Shown here in pieces: positions 1 to 7,653 of a stretch of 21,117 bases of DNA. Source of the DNA: an uncultured Collinsella sp. (GTDB lineage Bacteria > Actinomycetota > Coriobacteriia > Coriobacteriales > Coriobacteriaceae); NCBI GenBank assembly GCA_900547655.1, contig URHQ01000031.1, positions 1 to 21,117 of the forward strand. The letters are read 5' to 3'. Below the pieces are notes generated by a model. The model was not told the DNA's origin. It saw only the letters and a program-made list of their open reading frames with translations, and did no database searches. The first letter of the stretch is position 1, and each line of letters begins with the position of its first letter. The position numbers and the translations under genes are program-made.

Positions 1-33
1 TCTCGTGGGCTCGGAGATGTGTATAAGAGACAG
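1..33 (+). other. Illumina Nextera read-2 adapter (non-genomic)
   Basis: The first 33 bases match the Nextera read-2 transposase adapter minus its first base; the last 19 (AGATGTGTATAAGAGACAG, 15-33) are the Tn5 mosaic end used in tagmentation libraries. This is a known reagent sequence, so it is untrimmed library sequence at a contig end. Translating through it gives the well-known artefact peptides MCIRDS and MYKRQ. Genomic sequence starts at 34. Confidence 0.98.
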
Positions 34-478
34 CACCGTCTGCATCTGGTTTGTGTCGAGCATGATGGGCGTCGTGGGCTTTGCCGGTGCGGTTGCCGAG
101 GTCGGCGTGGGCCGTGTGTGCCTGGCACTGGCGGCGACGTTTGCCCTGGCGTGCACGCCGCTGGCCGTTGGCTTTGCCCTTTCGAGCCTGGGTGCGCGCG
201 AGGAGCTGCTCAATGGCGTGGGCAACCTGCTCGGCATGCTCATGACGTTTTTGGGCGGCGCTTGGATGCCGCTGTCGCTGATGGGCCCGGCCGTGCAGAC
301 CGTGGCGCACTTTGTGCCGACATATTGGGTGAACGACGCGATCGGCAAGGCGCTCGCGTCGGACCTGACGTCTGCCATGTTGGGCGACATCGCCTGCGAC
401 CTGGGCGTCACCGTGCTCTTTGCCGTGGCCATCGCCGCCGCAGGCCTGGCCCTCTCACGCACCAAATCCCACGCCTAA
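34..478 (+). CDS. ABC-2 type transporter permease, 3' fragment (5' end off contig)
   Basis: This is the C-terminal part, about 148 residues, of a polytopic membrane protein. The reading frame enters from the contig edge, so the true start is not in the window; the apparent GTG start at 5 lies in adapter sequence. The visible part has about four hydrophobic segments. They include one rich in Ala/Val/Leu just after the edge, a Gly-rich NLLGMLMTFLGGAWMPLSLM segment, an amphipathic VAHFVPTYWVNDAI stretch and a last helix ending in LSRTKSHA. The NxxGMLMTFLGGAWMPLS...P.YW pattern is typical of the last membrane segments of ABC-2 (NatB/DrrB-like) permeases, where the P..YW stretch sits between the last two helices. 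Substrate cannot be told. It probably belongs to a separate exporter from the ATPase/permease pair starting at 844, since a repeat-rich spacer lies between them. Confidence 0.75.
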
Positions 479-843
479 TCGCCTAGTCATTGGGGACGTT
501 CTTTAGTCGTTGGGGACGTTCTTAAACGACTAGCCATCGGGTGGGTACTCATTGGGGACAGACTTAAACGACCAAGAGTGGTCATTGGGGACAGACTTAA
601 ACGACTAGTCATTGGGGACAGTCTTTGCCGAACCGCCGGCTTGCCAAGGACTGTCCCCAGCTGCCGGCAGAAAGGGAACGTCCCTAACTGCCGGGTGGCG
701 AAAGAGTGTCCCCAACAGCTAGTCATTTTAAGAACGTCCCCAATGACTAGTCTGAAATAAATCTCAGGCCTCGCTCCAAAATAGTTCGCCAAGGTTTACT
801 ATTACGTTCATAAAGTAGTACAAGGCTAACAATGGGGGATAGC
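479..843. repeat. Repeat-rich spacer with a cluster of palindromic units
   Basis: No gene is seen here. The main repeat unit is a hairpin of about 29-32 nt: arms TAGTCRTT and AAYGACTA around a conserved loop GGGGACGTTCTTA or its variant GGGGACAGACTTA. Copies or part copies lie at 484-503, 504-532, 547-572, 579-607, 606-625 and, inverted, 719-750. Segments 483-503 and 730-750 are perfect 21-bp inverted copies of each other. A second hairpin type sits at 664-694, with arms CCGGCAG/CTGCCGG and loop AAAGGGAACGTCCCTAA. The A/T-rich part 770-831 leads into the ABC operon and carries a weak inverted repeat TACTA (797-801)/TAGTA (816-820); any promoter there has a poor -35. Confidence 0.8.
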
Positions 844-1557
<714 letters not shown>

Positions 1558-1565
1558 GCGGCGCC

Positions 1566-4232
1566 ATGACACCCCTCGCAAAACGTCTCCCGCGCGAGCT
1601 GCGCCGCAATATCGGCAAGTACCTGGGCATCTTTTTGCTTATGTGCGGAAGCATCGCTCTCACCTCGGGCTTTTTGCTCGCAGCGCATTCCATCGGCTGC
1701 CTCATTGACGACATGCGCGACGAGTACACGATTGAGGACGGCCGCGTGACTACCTCCTTCGAGGCCACCGACGAGCAGCTCAAGGCTGCCGAAGACGCGG
1801 CGGGGGACGTCGGTGGCGTTACGCTCTACAAGAATTTCTCCATCGATGCCCTCATCAAAAAGACCGCCGGCGACGATGGTACCAAGCGCACGCTGCGCAC
1901 CTATGCGCACCGCACCAAGGTCGATATCGCGTCCTACTGTGAGGGCAAGGAACCCAAGGCGGACGACGAGGTGGCCATCGATCGCGTTTTTGCCACCAAC
2001 AACGACCTCGCCGTGGGCGATAAGGTCGAGCTCGAGGGCCGCACCTACACCATCTGCGGCATCATGACCCAGCCCGATAGCCAGGCGCTGTTCCTCAACA
2101 ATTCGGACTTTACGGTGAACACCATCACGTACGGCGTGGCCGAGGTCACCGATGCCGGCTTTGCCGCGCTCGAGGATGCCGGCGGCGCGCCTGCCTACAC
2201 CTACTCCTTTACCTTTACCGATCGCGATCTCTCCACTGCAGATCGCATCGATGCGGAGCAGGATATGGTGGAGGCGCTCACCGATGCCGATGCGCGCGTG
2301 GACGATTTGGTCGATGCCGATTCCAACCAGGGCATTGGCTACGCGCGCGACGACGTAGACGGCGACTCCATGATGTGGATGACGCTGCTCAACATCATCA
2401 TCGTGATCATGGCGTTTGTCTTTGTGGTTCTTACCGACGCCACCATCGAGGAGGAGAGCGCCATCATCGGCACGCTGCTCGCCAGCGGCTATCGTCGACG
2501 CGAGATCGTGCTGCACTACCTGGCACTTCCCGCCATCGTGGGCGTGGTCGCGGCGCTTTTGGGCACGGCGCTCGGCGTTGTGTTCTTTACCGAGCCCATG
2601 CGCAGCCTCTATTACGGTTCGTACAGCCTGCCGCCCTTCCAGGTGTACTGGAGCTGGGAGATCTTTGTGAAGTGCGCCGTGGTTCCCGCCGCCGCGCTCA
2701 TCCTCATCACGCTGGTGGGTCTGCTTCGCAAAATGGGCAAGACGCCGTTGCAGTTCCTTCGTCACGAGGCGAGCGGCAGATCGGGCACCAAGCGCGGCCT
2801 GCAGCTGCCGGAGCGCATGGGTTTTGTCTTGCGCTTCCGCCTGCGTATCTTCCTGCGCAACCTGGGCAACTTCGCCACGCTCTTCGTGGGCATTGCGTTC
2901 GCCTCGCTGCTGCTGCTCTTTGGCCTGGCGATTTTGCCCACGATGACGCACTACGCGGACAACTTGGAGACAAGCCTGGTCGCCGAGCATCAGTACACGC
3001 TCAAGGCGCCGCTGGAGCTCGAGGGCACCGCCGAGGAGCGCGAGCAGTGGTCGGCACTCGAGCGCTTGCAGTCGGTTGACGGCGCGCTGCTTTCCGCCGC
3101 CCAGGATGCCGATGACGAGCTTGACGATGCGGCCGATGCGGCGCAGGCGGCAGCCGATGCCGCGACCGCATCTCCGTCTGCCGAGAGCCTGGCCGCGGCG
3201 CAGGACGCGCTTGCCAAGGTCCAGGACAAGAAGGATGCGCTCTACGCGCGCCTCGATGACCTTGCCGATGCTCTCGGCTGCAACCGCGACGAGGCCATCG
3301 ACCTAATCGATAAGGCCTCTAAGATCGACGCTGACAACGACGAAATCCACCCGGTCAATGCGACCGACAACGGCGCGGGCGCAATCGCGCAGGCCGAGAA
3401 ATATGCCGTTTACCAGTTGCAATACGACCGCGGCGATGGTAATGGACAGGAGACGATTTCCGTTTACGGCATCTCGCCCGATTCGCGCTACTGGAAAGAC
3501 CTCAACGTCGGCGATGGGCGCGTCGTCTTTGGCGGCGGTCTGCTCGATAAGTTTGGCTGGAGCGAGGGCCAGAAGGTCACGCTCGGCGACAAGTACGAAG
3601 GCGAGCATTATTTCCTTGAGTACGCGGGCAAGGACTGTGCCTGGGGCTCCAAGTCGGACATGAATATCTATATGAGCATCGACGACTTTAACGAGCTGTT
3701 CGACAACGACGCCGCCTACTTTAACGGCTATGTGAGCGACGAGAAGCTCGACCTCGATGCCCGTTACTTTGCCGGCGACACCACGCCCGACGACATGCGC
3801 GCCGTGGGCGACCAGTTCATCGGCATGATGAGCAAAATGATCGGCATGATGATCGGGCTCGCGGTGTTTATCTTCCTGCTGTTTATGTACCTGCTGACCA
3901 AGGCTGTGATCGACCGCAGCGCCCGTTCGATCAGCTACATGAAGGTCTTTGGCTATCGCGATAGCGAGATCGCGCATCTGTACATTCGCTCGATCACGCT
4001 GTGCGTGGCGGCGTCGCTCGTGCTGAGCCTGCCGGTCATTATCGGCTCGCTCACGGCCATCTTCCGCTCGATGCTGCTCGCCTACAACGGCAATATCGAG
4101 ATCTACGTGCCCGCTTGGTCCATGGTGGCGTGCGCAGGAATTGGCTTTGCGACCTACCTGGTCGTGGCGCTGCTACACACGCGCTCCATCAAGCGCGTCA
4201 GCCTGGCCGAGGCCCTCAAGGTGCAGGAGTAG
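1566..4232 (+). CDS. FtsX-like ABC transporter permease (MacB family, large)
   Basis: This 888-residue membrane protein is the partner of the ATPase upstream. A first helix lies at about 20-45, followed by a roughly 220-residue extracytoplasmic domain. Three helices of the first FtsX core lie at about 270-390, with the cytoplasmic coupling stretch EEESAIIGTLLASGYRRREIV. Another helix lies near 435-460. A second extracytoplasmic region includes an Ala/Asp-rich predicted coiled coil at about 495-570. The last three helices are at about 755-885, again with a coupling segment (SYMKVFGYRDSEIAHLYIRS). Two FtsX cores with large outside domains are usual for this family, whose members pull on or extrude substrates from the outer membrane face. 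The ATG at 1566 is preferred over a TTG at 1551 that lies inside the ATPase gene. The TAG stop is made by the first bases of a palindromic repeat. Confidence 0.92.
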   Translation: MTPLAKRLPRELRRNIGKYLGIFLLMCGSIALTSGFLLAAHSIGCLIDDMRDEYTIEDGRVTTSFEATDEQLKAAEDAAGDVGGVTLYKNFSIDALIKKTAGDDGTKRTLRTYAHRTKVDIASYCEGKEPKADDEVAIDRVFATNNDLAVGDKVELEGRTYTICGIMTQPDSQALFLNNSDFTVNTITYGVAEVTDAGFAALEDAGGAPAYTYSFTFTDRDLSTADRIDAEQDMVEALTDADARVDDLVDADSNQGIGYARDDVDGDSMMWMTLLNIIIVIMAFVFVVLTDATIEEESAIIGTLLASGYRRREIVLHYLALPAIVGVVAALLGTALGVVFFTEPMRSLYYGSYSLPPFQVYWSWEIFVKCAVVPAAALILITLVGLLRKMGKTPLQFLRHEASGRSGTKRGLQLPERMGFVLRFRLRIFLRNLGNFATLFVGIAFASLLLLFGLAILPTMTHYADNLETSLVAEHQYTLKAPLELEGTAEEREQWSALERLQSVDGALLSAAQDADDELDDAADAAQAAADAATASPSAESLAAAQDALAKVQDKKDALYARLDDLADALGCNRDEAIDLIDKASKIDADNDEIHPVNATDNGAGAIAQAEKYAVYQLQYDRGDGNGQETISVYGISPDSRYWKDLNVGDGRVVFGGGLLDKFGWSEGQKVTLGDKYEGEHYFLEYAGKDCAWGSKSDMNIYMSIDDFNELFDNDAAYFNGYVSDEKLDLDARYFAGDTTPDDMRAVGDQFIGMMSKMIGMMIGLAVFIFLLFMYLLTKAVIDRSARSISYMKVFGYRDSEIAHLYIRSITLCVAASLVLSLPVIIGSLTAIFRSMLLAYNGNIEIYVPAWSMVACAGIGFATYLVVALLHTRSIKRVSLAEALKVQE

Positions 4233-4259
4233 TCATTTAAGAACGTTCCCAATGACTAG
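4230..4259. repeat. Palindromic repeat unit overlapping a stop codon
   Basis: The arms TAGTCATT (4230-4237) and AATGACTA (4251-4258) enclose a loop that is the complement of the GGGGACGTTCTTA core, with one change. The first three bases are the stop codon of the permease gene. The same family occurs at 484-750 and 12661-12690. It may act as a 3'-end RNA hairpin, but there is no T-tract, so a classical terminator is unlikely. Confidence 0.85.
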
Positions 4260-4268
4260 GTGCCGTAC

Positions 4269-4299
4269 TTGACTTTAACTCTGCTTTAACTGGTACCAT
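4269..4299 (+). promoter_or_regulatory. Possible sigma70-type promoter of the DUF362 gene
   Basis: TTGACT at 4269-4274 matches five of six -35 bases. TACCAT at 4294-4299 is a modest -10 with a long 19-nt spacer. Two copies of CTTTAACT at 4273-4280 and 4283-4290 lie between them, 10 bp apart, on one face of the helix, and could be an activator or repressor site. It sits 44 nt upstream of the start codon and just after the repeat that ends the previous gene. Confidence 0.4.
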
Positions 4300-4342
4300 C
4301 CTCTTATGTCTGTAACGCCATATAGACCGAGGGGATAGATCT

Positions 4343-5548
4343 ATGACCGCAACTGCACCCGCAGCACCCGCTAAGGTGTACTTCACCAACCTGCGCACGC
4401 ATGCTCGCGAGAGCCAGCTCGACAAACTCAAGCGCCTCATCCGTCACGCCGGAATTGAGCAGATCGACTTTGAGAACAAGTTCGTCGCCATTAAGATTCA
4501 CTTTGGCGAGTTGGGCAACCTGAGTTTTTTGCGCCCCAACTACGCCCGCGCCGTCGCGGATGTCGTGAAGGAACTGGGCGGCAAGCCCTTCCTCACCGAC
4601 TGCAACACGCTCTACGTCGGTAGCCGCAAAAACGCGCTCGAGCACATCGATACCGCCTATCAGAACGGCTTTACCCCGTATGCCACGGGCTGCCAGATCA
4701 TCATCGCCGACGGCCTCAAGGGTACCGACGAGGCGCTCGTCCCGGTCGAGGGTGGCGAGTACGTGCGCGAGGCCAAGATCGGTCAGGCACTCATGGACGC
4801 CGACATCGTGATCAGTCTCACCCACTTTAAGGGCCATGAGCAGGCCGGTTTTGGCGGCGTCATGAAGAACCTGGGCATGGGAGGCGGCAGCCGTGCCGGC
4901 AAGATGGAGCAGCATGCCGCCGGTAAGCCGAACGTCACGACCGAGCACTGCATTGGCTGCCATGCCTGCGAAAAGATCTGCGCGCACAGCGCCATCTCGT
5001 TCGACGACACCCGCGAGCGCGAGCTTGTCAACGGCAACACCCGCACGGTCCACGTCGCTGCCATCGACCACGATCGCTGCGTGGGCTGCGGCCGCTGCAT
5101 CGGCGTGTGCAACCAGGACGCCATCAAGCCCGGCTATGAAGCCGCGGCCGACGTGCTCAACTGCAAGATCGCCGAGTACACCAAGGCCGTTGTCGACGGC
5201 CGCCCGAGCTTCCATATCTCGCTTGCCATGGATATTAGCCCCAACTGCGATTGCCATCCCGAAAACGACACGCCTATCGTCAACGACATCGGCATGTTCG
5301 CGAGCTTCGACCCGGTCGCCATCGACCAGGCCTGCGCCGATGCCGTCATGGCATCCGAGCCGCTGCCCAACACCGAGCTTACCGATAGCGCGGCCAAGAT
5401 GGAGCACAATCACGAGCATCTGGAGGGCGAACAGGCGCGCGACCCCTTCTGCATCACGCATCCCGACACCGACTGGCGCGCGTGCATCGCGCATGCCGAG
5501 AAAATCGGCCTGGGCACGAGCGAGTACGAGCTCATCGAGGTCAAGTAG
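4343..5548 (+). CDS. DUF362 domain protein with two 4Fe-4S clusters
   Basis: This is a 401-residue soluble iron-sulfur protein. Residues 11-185 form the DUF362 part, with VAIKIHFGELGN, LTDCNTLY and ISLTHFKGHEQAGFGGVMKNLGMGGGS. A 2x[4Fe-4S] ferredoxin domain follows, with Cys 203, 206, 209 and 213 (CIGCHACEKIC) and Cys 246, 249, 252 and 256 (CVGCGRCIGVC). A C-terminal part resumes the DUF362 fold, with SPNCDCHPEND near 299 and DPVAIDQACAD near 323. This order is the usual form of the family in anaerobes, where a redox role is assumed but the reaction is not established; I do not assign one. There is no signal peptide, so it should be cytoplasmic. The ATG at 4343 has GAGGGG at 4329-4334. The gene is monocistronic, closed by a strong bidirectional terminator. 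Confidence 0.93.
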   Translation: MTATAPAAPAKVYFTNLRTHARESQLDKLKRLIRHAGIEQIDFENKFVAIKIHFGELGNLSFLRPNYARAVADVVKELGGKPFLTDCNTLYVGSRKNALEHIDTAYQNGFTPYATGCQIIIADGLKGTDEALVPVEGGEYVREAKIGQALMDADIVISLTHFKGHEQAGFGGVMKNLGMGGGSRAGKMEQHAAGKPNVTTEHCIGCHACEKICAHSAISFDDTRERELVNGNTRTVHVAAIDHDRCVGCGRCIGVCNQDAIKPGYEAAADVLNCKIAEYTKAVVDGRPSFHISLAMDISPNCDCHPENDTPIVNDIGMFASFDPVAIDQACADAVMASEPLPNTELTDSAAKMEHNHEHLEGEQARDPFCITHPDTDWRACIAHAEKIGLGTSEYELIEVK

Positions 5549-5595
5549 CGCCTGTCTATTGGACATATCAAGCGCTTTTGGAGCGTTAGTTGAGC

Positions 5596-5634
5596 AAAAG
5601 CCGCCCGTGGGCACAGCGTCCACGGGCGGCTTTT
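5596..5634. terminator. Bidirectional intrinsic terminator
   Basis: A perfect stem pairs 5596-5610 with 5620-5634 (core GCCGCCCGTGG/CCACGGGCGGC) around a 9-nt loop. AAAA runs into the left arm and TTTT out of the right arm, so it works in both directions. It lies between the convergent DUF362 gene (ends 5548) and the hydrolase gene (ends 5712 on the minus strand). Confidence 0.92.
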
Positions 5635-5711
5635 CGAAAGTGCGGTGAAAAATCGAATACCGCCGACCACAAACCGATTTTTGGCAACAAAACCCAGACG
5701 TTGCCTTTTGC

Positions 5712-6677
5712 CTAAAAATTCTTGTCGAGGAAGTTGTCGACCGTGTTCCAGTAGAGTTCGGGGTCGATCTGCGCGCTCTTGGCGTGGGTGGCGCCATGGA
5801 TAGTGAGCTTTTGCTTGACCTTGCTGGCGCACGCGTCGTAGTTTTGGTCGAGCATACTGTACGGTACAAAGGTGTCCTGGTCGCCGTGGATAAACAGCAT
5901 GGGAACCGTCGCGTGTTTGAGTTGCTCCACACTGCTCGCCTTATGAAAGTCGTAGCCCGCGCGCACGTTGCACACCAAGTTTGCTACATCGAGTAAGGGA
6001 AAGCTGGGCAGGCCGAACACGTCCTTGAGCTGCAGGGAAAACTCGTCCCAAACACTTGTATAACCGCAGTCCTCGATAATGCATTTCACGTTTGCGGGCA
6101 GAGATTCCCCCGCGACGTTCATGGCGGTTGCCGCACCCATCGACTCGCCAAAGACCAGGATACGCGCCTCGGGGTCAGCCTGAACGATTCGCTCGATCCA
6201 TGCGACGACATCGAGGCGCTCGGGCCAGCCCATGCCGATATAGTCGCCGCCGGAGCGCTCGTGGGCGCGGGCGGCGGGTGCGAGTACGTTCATGCTGCGG
6301 TCGTGGAATCGCTTGACGTATCGGGCCATACCGATGGGCTCGTTGGTATATCCATGCAGGCAGACGGCGTAGTCGTGCGTGTTCTCCGACGCGGCAAAAT
6401 ACCAAGCGGCAAGCTCGGTTCCGTCATCTGCGGTGAGGCTGCTGCTCTCGCGATTTTCTTTAAACCACGCCCGTGCCTCGGTGTCCTCGGCATCCGGCTG
6501 CTCGCCTTCTTTGCCGTTCTTGCTATCCTGCATCGTCTTCATGGTGTACGGCGCTTGGGGGTTCAGGGCAAAGTCAAACAAAAAGTTGCCGGCAAATCCG
6601 AGCAACGTGACAACGAGCGCCAACGCAACAACGGCGGTTATCTTAAGCTTTCGATGGGGGTGTGCGATTTGGGACAT
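5712..6677 (-). CDS. Membrane-anchored alpha/beta hydrolase
   Basis: This 321-residue serine hydrolase has one N-terminal membrane helix at about 13-34 and an uncleaved-anchor look, with HPHRKLK before the helix and no clear signal peptidase site. A long linker with acidic residues is followed by the hydrolase domain. Visible features are the oxyanion strand CLHGYTNEP near 106, nucleophile elbow GESMG with Ser179, the acid Asp268 in HGDQDTFVP, and His298 in GATHAKS, so the catalytic triad is complete. The family includes esterases, lipases and peptidases; the substrate cannot be told. The N-terminal basic residues suggest the catalytic domain is outside the membrane. AAGGAG sits 8 nt before the start codon. 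A strong promoter and two matching dyads lie upstream, so expression is probably regulated. Confidence 0.9.
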   Translation of the reverse strand: MSQIAHPHRKLKITAVVALALVVTLLGFAGNFLFDFALNPQAPYTMKTMQDSKNGKEGEQPDAEDTEARAWFKENRESSSLTADDGTELAAWYFAASENTHDYAVCLHGYTNEPIGMARYVKRFHDRSMNVLAPAARAHERSGGDYIGMGWPERLDVVAWIERIVQADPEARILVFGESMGAATAMNVAGESLPANVKCIIEDCGYTSVWDEFSLQLKDVFGLPSFPLLDVANLVCNVRAGYDFHKASSVEQLKHATVPMLFIHGDQDTFVPYSMLDQNYDACASKVKQKLTIHGATHAKSAQIDPELYWNTVDNFLDKNF

Positions 6678-6695
6678 TCGCGGTTCTCCTTAAAG

Positions 6696-6713
6696 ATGTT
6701 GATATATCAACAT
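6696..6713. promoter_or_regulatory. Perfect 18-bp palindrome, likely operator O1
   Basis: ATGTTGATATATCAACAT is a perfect dyad located between the predicted transcription start and the ribosome site of the hydrolase gene. Its core GTTGA-N4-TCAAC (6698-6711) occurs again at 6743-6756. The ATGT-N10-ACAT ends also resemble sites of PadR-type repressors, but no regulator gene is nearby. Confidence 0.7.
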
Positions 6714-6726
6714 TTAAAACAAGCGC

Positions 6727-6755
6727 ATTATGGACGTTCGCCGTTGATGCGTCAA
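6727..6755 (-). promoter_or_regulatory. Sigma70-type promoter of the hydrolase gene
   Basis: Read on the minus strand, TTGACG (6755-6750) is followed by exactly 17 nt and then CATAAT (6732-6727), five of six matches in each box. Transcription should start near 6720, so the 18-bp palindrome lies in the first transcribed bases. Confidence 0.8.
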
Positions 6756-6756
6756 C
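6743..6756. promoter_or_regulatory. Second dyad GTTGATGCGTCAAC, likely operator O2
   Basis: It has the same half-sites and spacing (GTTGA-N4-TCAAC) as the palindrome at 6698-6711. It covers the -35 box of the hydrolase promoter. The centres of the two sites are 45 bp apart, so one repressor could bind both, blocking the polymerase and the first transcribed bases. Confidence 0.6.
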
Positions 6757-6798
6757 AGGCAAAGAATGGGTAAACAAAGGGTCACGTATGGTGCAAAT

Positions 6799-6828
6799 TT
6801 CGCACGTACCTAGACGCTTTGATATAGT
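6799..6828 (+). promoter_or_regulatory. Probable promoter of the hemolysin III-type gene
   Basis: TATAGT at 6823-6828 is a good -10. TTCGCA at 6799-6804 is a weaker -35 with an 18-nt spacer. A near-palindrome GTGC-N7-GCAC (6791-6805) covers the -35 and could be a regulator site. Confidence 0.5.
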
Positions 6829-6863
6829 GTTGAGAACTCTTTACGTTGGAGGATGTAACCGGC

Positions 6864-7547
6864 ATGTCCGATTCGAGCGACAGTTCTAAGCCGCGACCCA
6901 AGACCGCGGCCGTTCCACACTACACGATGGGCGAGGAGATCATGAACTCCGTCACCCATGGTGTCGGCTGTCTGCTGGGTATCGCGGGCCTGGTGCTCCT
7001 GATCGTATTCGCTGCCCTGCGCGGCGGAGGCCCAGCCCACATGGCCGCGGCGATTGTCTATGGTGTCAGCATTATTCTCGAATATCTGGCCTCCACGCTC
7101 TACCACGCGATTCAGCCCGCGCGCGCCAAGCGCGTGTTTCGCATCATCGACCACAGCTGCATCTACCTGCTCATAGCCGGCAGCTATACGCCGTTTTGCC
7201 TCATCACGCTTGCAAACGACGGCGGCCCTGCGCTGTTCTTTGCCGTATGGGCCATCGCCATTATCGGCATCGCGCTCGAGTGCTTTTTGCGCGAGCGTCA
7301 GCCGCACTGGGTAAGCGGCCTGGTCTACCTGCTGATGGGCTGGCTCGTCGTCTTTAAGCTGCCCGAGCTTGTGGCGTTGCTGAACCCCGTCGCGCTTGCC
7401 CTGCTCGCCGTCGGTGGCGTGTGCTACACCGTGGGCGTGCCGTTCTATATCGCCAAAAACGTGCGCTACCTGCACAGTGTTTTCCACTTGTGGGTGCTCG
7501 CCGGCAGTATCTTCCAGTTCATGGCGGTGATCCTCTTCGTAATCTAG
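6864..7547 (+). CDS. Hemolysin III (HlyIII/PAQR) family membrane protein
   Basis: This 227-residue protein has about seven membrane helices after a 20-residue polar N-terminus. Family landmarks are EEIMNSVTHGVG near 24, STLYH with His81, DHSCIYLLIAGSYTPF with Asp96, and the last helix RYLHSVFHLWVLAGS with His204 and His208. In this superfamily, which includes the adiponectin receptors, the Ser/His/Asp/HxxxH set forms a zinc-dependent hydrolase site in the membrane, and all those ligands are present. A third histidine often seen near the end of the last helix is Gln218 here. The 'hemolysin' name comes from one early clone and is not evidence of cell lysis. I chose the ATG at 6864 with GGAGGA at 6848-6853 rather than an upstream TTG at 6846. 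Confidence 0.9.
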   Translation: MSDSSDSSKPRPKTAAVPHYTMGEEIMNSVTHGVGCLLGIAGLVLLIVFAALRGGGPAHMAAAIVYGVSIILEYLASTLYHAIQPARAKRVFRIIDHSCIYLLIAGSYTPFCLITLANDGGPALFFAVWAIAIIGIALECFLRERQPHWVSGLVYLLMGWLVVFKLPELVALLNPVALALLAVGGVCYTVGVPFYIAKNVRYLHSVFHLWVLAGSIFQFMAVILFVI

Positions 7548-7653
7548 CGACCGCGCCCACGGCCCCGCTCGCGCGGGCGCCGGCGCAATTGCCGTATCCG
7601 CCATCAACGTTTTACCCTAACGTCCCGAATCTTGGAGGTTCGAGAAACTCCCG

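Noticed and set aside
5..34. GTG at 5 as the start of the first permease gene
   Set aside because: It lies inside the Nextera adapter; the leading peptide is a reagent artefact.
483..750. CRISPR array
   Set aside because: Units are palindromic, occur in both orientations, touch or overlap without regular spacers, and no cas genes are near.
6699..6710. FNR/CRP-type site TTGAT..ATCAA
   Set aside because: The half-sites are separated by 2 bp here, whereas FNR sites need 4.
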